In this document: positions 61,304-64,000 of the stretch, piece after piece
Layout: the number at the start of each line of letters is the position of its first letter
Numbering within the stretch: position 1 is the first letter of the stretch
Assembly: GCF_001375655.1 (NCBI RefSeq)
Contig: NZ_CTEN01000001.1
Location: 62,001-126,000 of the forward strand
Direction of reading: 5' to 3'
Length of the DNA stretch: 64,000 bases
Source: Streptococcus varani
GTDB lineage: Bacteria; Bacillota; Bacilli; Lactobacillales; Streptococcaceae
Notes under the pieces: generated by a model
What the model was told of the DNA's origin: nothing
The model's database searches: none
The model's input: the letters and a program-made list of their open reading frames with translations, nothing else
Made by a program: the position numbers and the translations under genes

Positions 61304-62925
61304 TTACGGTCTCCTTTCCCTTTGATAGTTGGCACAATATGTGAGCCAGTCTTACTGTAATGAATACGGAAATCAGTAGCGTTCTCAATAACTTCACCAG
61401 TTCTAGGGTCTATATAAGTTCCTATCGGTTTGTTTTGTGAGATGATTTCCTGCATTTTGGTTGATTTCGGATTGTACTTGAATTGTCCATTACCTGCATA
61501 TCTGTCAATAAGTGCTTGGCACTCCTCTTTAGTGATTGTCAGATAGCTTGGTGGGTGCTTGCCATTGGATAGGTTTTGAGCTAAGTACTCCTCATAGCCT
61601 TTGGTGCCCCTGATGTGTCTTTCAAAATGCTCATTGTTTATTTCTGTCTTAATTATACCACTTTCGACGGCTGAAATGAACTTTTCACGCATTTCTTTTT
61701 GTTCCGCCCTGTGCTTTTCCAATTTGGCCAGCTCACGCCTTACCTTGACCTCTTTCTCAGCCTTTGTAAATGGGTCATCATAGTACTTCTCCCTAGCATA
61801 ATCACGGTGTAGGAATGGGTTCTGTCTGAGATAGTCTCTCATAGCTCCCTGTTGCACCCTGACCCTGCTCTTGTACTTGTCTATGAGCTCTTGGTCTCCT
61901 AGTTTTTCTGCAACGTGGAGAAACTCCTTAGACTGTCTGATAGACCGCTCCAGGGCTCTCTGTTTAGCCTGTACGTTAGCATTCTCGATAGCTTGCTCAG
62001 GCGTTAAATCCTTGACATCTTCGCCAAGCTCAGGTTTGTAGTTGGCACCAACAACAAAAGGCGTGATTTCATGGGTACAGTTGATACCCAAGCAACCGCC
62101 AGCTGTTCCGTAACCATAATCAGATAAAGCAAGGATACGCTCTCCCTTTTCAGTCCTAGCAACTCCAGTAGTGACTATCTGGTGTTGTAGAGGGGCGCAC
62201 ATTTCCCTTGCTGTGGATTTCTTGGAGTAGTAGTAGGTATCTATACCCAATTCCTCAGCTGGAGCCATTCTGACCTCACGATAAACACGCCAAGCTGTGG
62301 ACTTGATGACTTGCCTAGCGTAGGTGTCAGCTTTCCAGTTCTTGCCTTGGCTGTCTGTAAAGCCATAAAAGCCCTTTTTAGCCCATTTCATGACAGTATC
62401 TGAAATAGCCTTGTCTGATGTTGCCAGACCTGTGACAACCTTTGCTGTAGCCTCCTCAATGATAGACTGGTAGGCACCTATCACGCTCTTTGGTAGCGTG
62501 GTGTTAATAAGGTTGTTGATGTCACCCATGGTCTGATTGACATAAGCTGCAAGGCTATTCTGAATAAGAGAGTTACTAACAAAGGTACCGCCACCAGTAG
62601 CCTCTAAAAGCTGTTGTTTGGTATCATTGTAGATTTTGTATCCCTCGTTTTGGATAACATACCTAAACTGTTCCTCGGCAATTCCTGAACGGTCTGAAAT
62701 GAGCTTGAGGTTGTCCTCATTGAGCAGCCCCATCTCATTCATCTTCTCAAGTTGCCAGATGTAGGGATTGTCATCAAGACTGGCAGAGCCACGCTCTTTG
62801 ATACGGTCTATAACTTGGTCAAACAAGTCAAGAGTGAGCTGATGATAGATGTCTGCAACCTGACTAGCGTCAAGCATAAGCTGCTCATCATTTAGTTTGA
62901 TTGGTTTCTTCTTGTCATCAGCCAT
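61300..62925 (-). CDS. Phage minor capsid protein with C-terminal toxin-type domain
   Basis: The 541-residue protein has the Phage_min_cap2-type head morphogenesis body (about 1-400; TYARQVIKSTAWRVYREVRM, STAREMCAPLQHQIV, GGCLGINCTHEITPFVVG). It ends in a separate domain from about residue 422 to the C terminus. That domain has HIRGTKGYEEY (His437), SYLTITKEECQALIDRYAGN and IHYSKTGSHIVP (His522, His529), the pattern of polymorphic toxin type 50 (Ntox50, predicted RNase). It may be injected with DNA or act as a head protein; activity is inferred. The gene overlaps its downstream neighbour by 4 bp. Confidence 0.85.
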   Translation of the reverse strand: MADDKKKPIKLNDEQLMLDASQVADIYHQLTLDLFDQVIDRIKERGSASLDDNPYIWQLEKMNEMGLLNEDNLKLISDRSGIAEEQFRYVIQNEGYKIYNDTKQQLLEATGGGTFVSNSLIQNSLAAYVNQTMGDINNLINTTLPKSVIGAYQSIIEEATAKVVTGLATSDKAISDTVMKWAKKGFYGFTDSQGKNWKADTYARQVIKSTAWRVYREVRMAPAEELGIDTYYYSKKSTAREMCAPLQHQIVTTGVARTEKGERILALSDYGYGTAGGCLGINCTHEITPFVVGANYKPELGEDVKDLTPEQAIENANVQAKQRALERSIRQSKEFLHVAEKLGDQELIDKYKSRVRVQQGAMRDYLRQNPFLHRDYAREKYYDDPFTKAEKEVKVRRELAKLEKHRAEQKEMREKFISAVESGIIKTEINNEHFERHIRGTKGYEEYLAQNLSNGKHPPSYLTITKEECQALIDRYAGNGQFKYNPKSTKMQEIISQNKPIGTYIDPRTGEVIENATDFRIHYSKTGSHIVPTIKGKGDRK

Positions 62926-62929
62926 CTAA

Positions 62930-64000
62930 TCATTCTCCATATACTCCTACATCATCAGGACTACGCTCTCCGCTTGCCTCATCAATAGCATTACCGCTGA
63001 TTTCAGCTTTAATTTTCTTGGCTTTATCAGGAGTTACGTTGAGCACTTTCTCAATGGCCATTAAATCCGTACCAAATCCAGCATTTACAACCTTAATCCA
63101 GTAGTCAAGTTCAGCATTACGGTCAGTAAAGACGCCATCATCAAGGTTAATGCTGATAGCGTCCATGTCTGGGATATTCCCCTTGTAGAGCTTATAGGAT
63201 TTACCAAGCTCTAACATGGAGATAATCAGCTCTTTCAGAGACTGCTCAACTAGACTGACAATACTGTTCCTCATTTGGTAAGTGTCAGAGTTCTCAGAGA
63301 CAATTTCAGTTGCTGTCTTCATGCTCTTACCATCAAAAGTAAACATACCAGCAGACACACCTATCTGCATTTCAAAAAGAGCTAGTCCCTCATTGATAGC
63401 TTTGATATAGTCATCAGAGCGGATAGGCGTTGTAAGGTCTGTGATACCTATCCCCTTGTCCATGTCGCCACTGTCAAACTGTTCATAGACATTTTGACCA
63501 GTCTCAAACTCACGCTTAACCGTTACCTTGTCTCCGTCCTGATTGTATTCAGTCTTAATCATCTGGGTAGGAACTGCCACCCTGCGTTGACCCATTTTGA
63601 CCTCCCACATGAACTCATCATAGGTAGTATTCAGGAAGTCAATAGTAGTCTTAGCGTTATCAAAGATAGACAAGCCAAGCGGACTGTTAATGTCCTTATT
63701 GTTCATGCCAGGTGTCTTCAAGTAGGTAAACAGAGGACGACTGAGGCCTTTCAAGTCAGCTACTTCTTCCAACTCCTCATAGAGTTCTGATAAAGGCACT
63801 CTAGCACCTACAATGTTCTGATTATCAGACTTGTAGAGCTCATTAGTTACCGTGTACTTGTCATCTTTGCCCCATTCATGCAACTCAATAAGCGTATAAT
63901 ACTTCTGCTTATTTCCCTCTGACTTGATTGTTTTAGTGATAATAGCAGCACTAGACACATCTTGAGTGTTAGACTGGAGAGGTAGAAAGACAGGGGCTTG
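62930..64000 (-). CDS. Phage portal protein, C-terminal part (cut by right edge)
   Basis: The frame stays open to the right edge, so the GTG at 63958 is not the start. The visible ~356 residues match SPP1/A118-type portal proteins (SRPLFTYLKTPGMNNKDINS; GVSAGMFTFDGKSMKTATEI; MRNSIVSLVEQSLKELI). The portal forms the DNA entry ring of the capsid. The minor capsid gene starts four bases after its stop. Confidence 0.88.
   Translation of the reverse strand, partial: QAPVFLPLQSNTQDVSSAAIITKTIKSEGNKQKYYTLIELHEWGKDDKYTVTNELYKSDNQNIVGARVPLSELYEELEEVADLKGLSRPLFTYLKTPGMNNKDINSPLGLSIFDNAKTTIDFLNTTYDEFMWEVKMGQRRVAVPTQMIKTEYNQDGDKVTVKREFETGQNVYEQFDSGDMDKGIGITDLTTPIRSDDYIKAINEGLALFEMQIGVSAGMFTFDGKSMKTATEIVSENSDTYQMRNSIVSLVEQSLKELIISMLELGKSYKLYKGNIPDMDAISINLDDGVFTDRNAELDYWIKVVNAGFGTDLMAIEKVLNVTPDKAKKIKAEISGNAIDEASGERSPDDVGVYGE

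Overview
The window looks like the chromosome of a mitis-group-like oral Streptococcus. The gene repertoire (dapH, a pneumococcal-type ula operon, five PTS permeases, TIM-barrel and PRD regulators), AGGAGG ribosome sites, TTGACA/TATAAT promoters, CcpA-type cre boxes and a BOX-like repeat all point to low-GC Firmicutes, but I cannot fix the species. The first ~42 kb is a carbohydrate-uptake island almost entirely on the minus strand. The last ~21.5 kb is the late half of a siphovirus prophage, cut by the right edge.

Left to right: (1) 1-318, the 5' part of dapH. (2) 777-8715, a complete L-ascorbate (ula) regulon: ulaABC PTS, ulaDEF catabolism, the PRD regulator ulaR, and ulaG in its own unit. 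ulaA and ulaG share a long operator-like element placed at exactly the same distance from the -10 box. (3) 8933-14038, an alpha-glucoside module: RpiR regulator, EIICB permease, GH4 6-phospho-alpha-glucosidase and an MFS transporter. (4) 14160-14870, an IS200-type element. (5) 15007-19311, an AT-rich fructose-family PTS (separate A, B and C genes) with a PRD regulator and a class II aldolase. (6) 19521-27278, a transketolase, TIM-like isomerase, two small membrane proteins, PTS-dependent DhaK/L/M kinase, RpiB-like isomerase, DeoR regulator and transaldolase-like enzyme. This set resembles the listerial dihydroxyacetone/'gol' locus. (7) 27723-34042, a galactitol-family PTS with two polyol-type dehydrogenases and an MtlR/ManR-like regulator, divergent from xfp (34277-36661), the phosphoketolase. 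(8) 36866-42162, a glucitol-family PTS (srlB, srlA, srlE) with a SorC regulator, a class II aldolase, a second TIM-like isomerase and a YjbQ protein, but no sugar-phosphate dehydrogenase.

Metabolically the island converges on D-xylulose 5-phosphate and C3/C4 sugar phosphates. Ascorbate and probably a pentitol would deliver xylulose 5-phosphate. Xfp, transketolase and the transaldolase-like enzyme would process it to acetyl phosphate and triose phosphate. The Dha/TIM/RpiB set could phosphorylate and isomerise a ketotriose or ketotetrose.

The prophage is read on the minus strand from the portal (right edge) through minor capsid protein, scaffold, major capsid protein, head-tail connectors, tail tube, chaperones, tape measure, Dit, Tal, a minor structural protein and holin to a three-domain endolysin. 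It ends at a strong terminator near 42450, immediately upstream of srlB, so the left prophage-host junction probably lies at about 42.1-42.45 kb. The integrase end is outside the window. No tRNA, rRNA or CRISPR array was seen.
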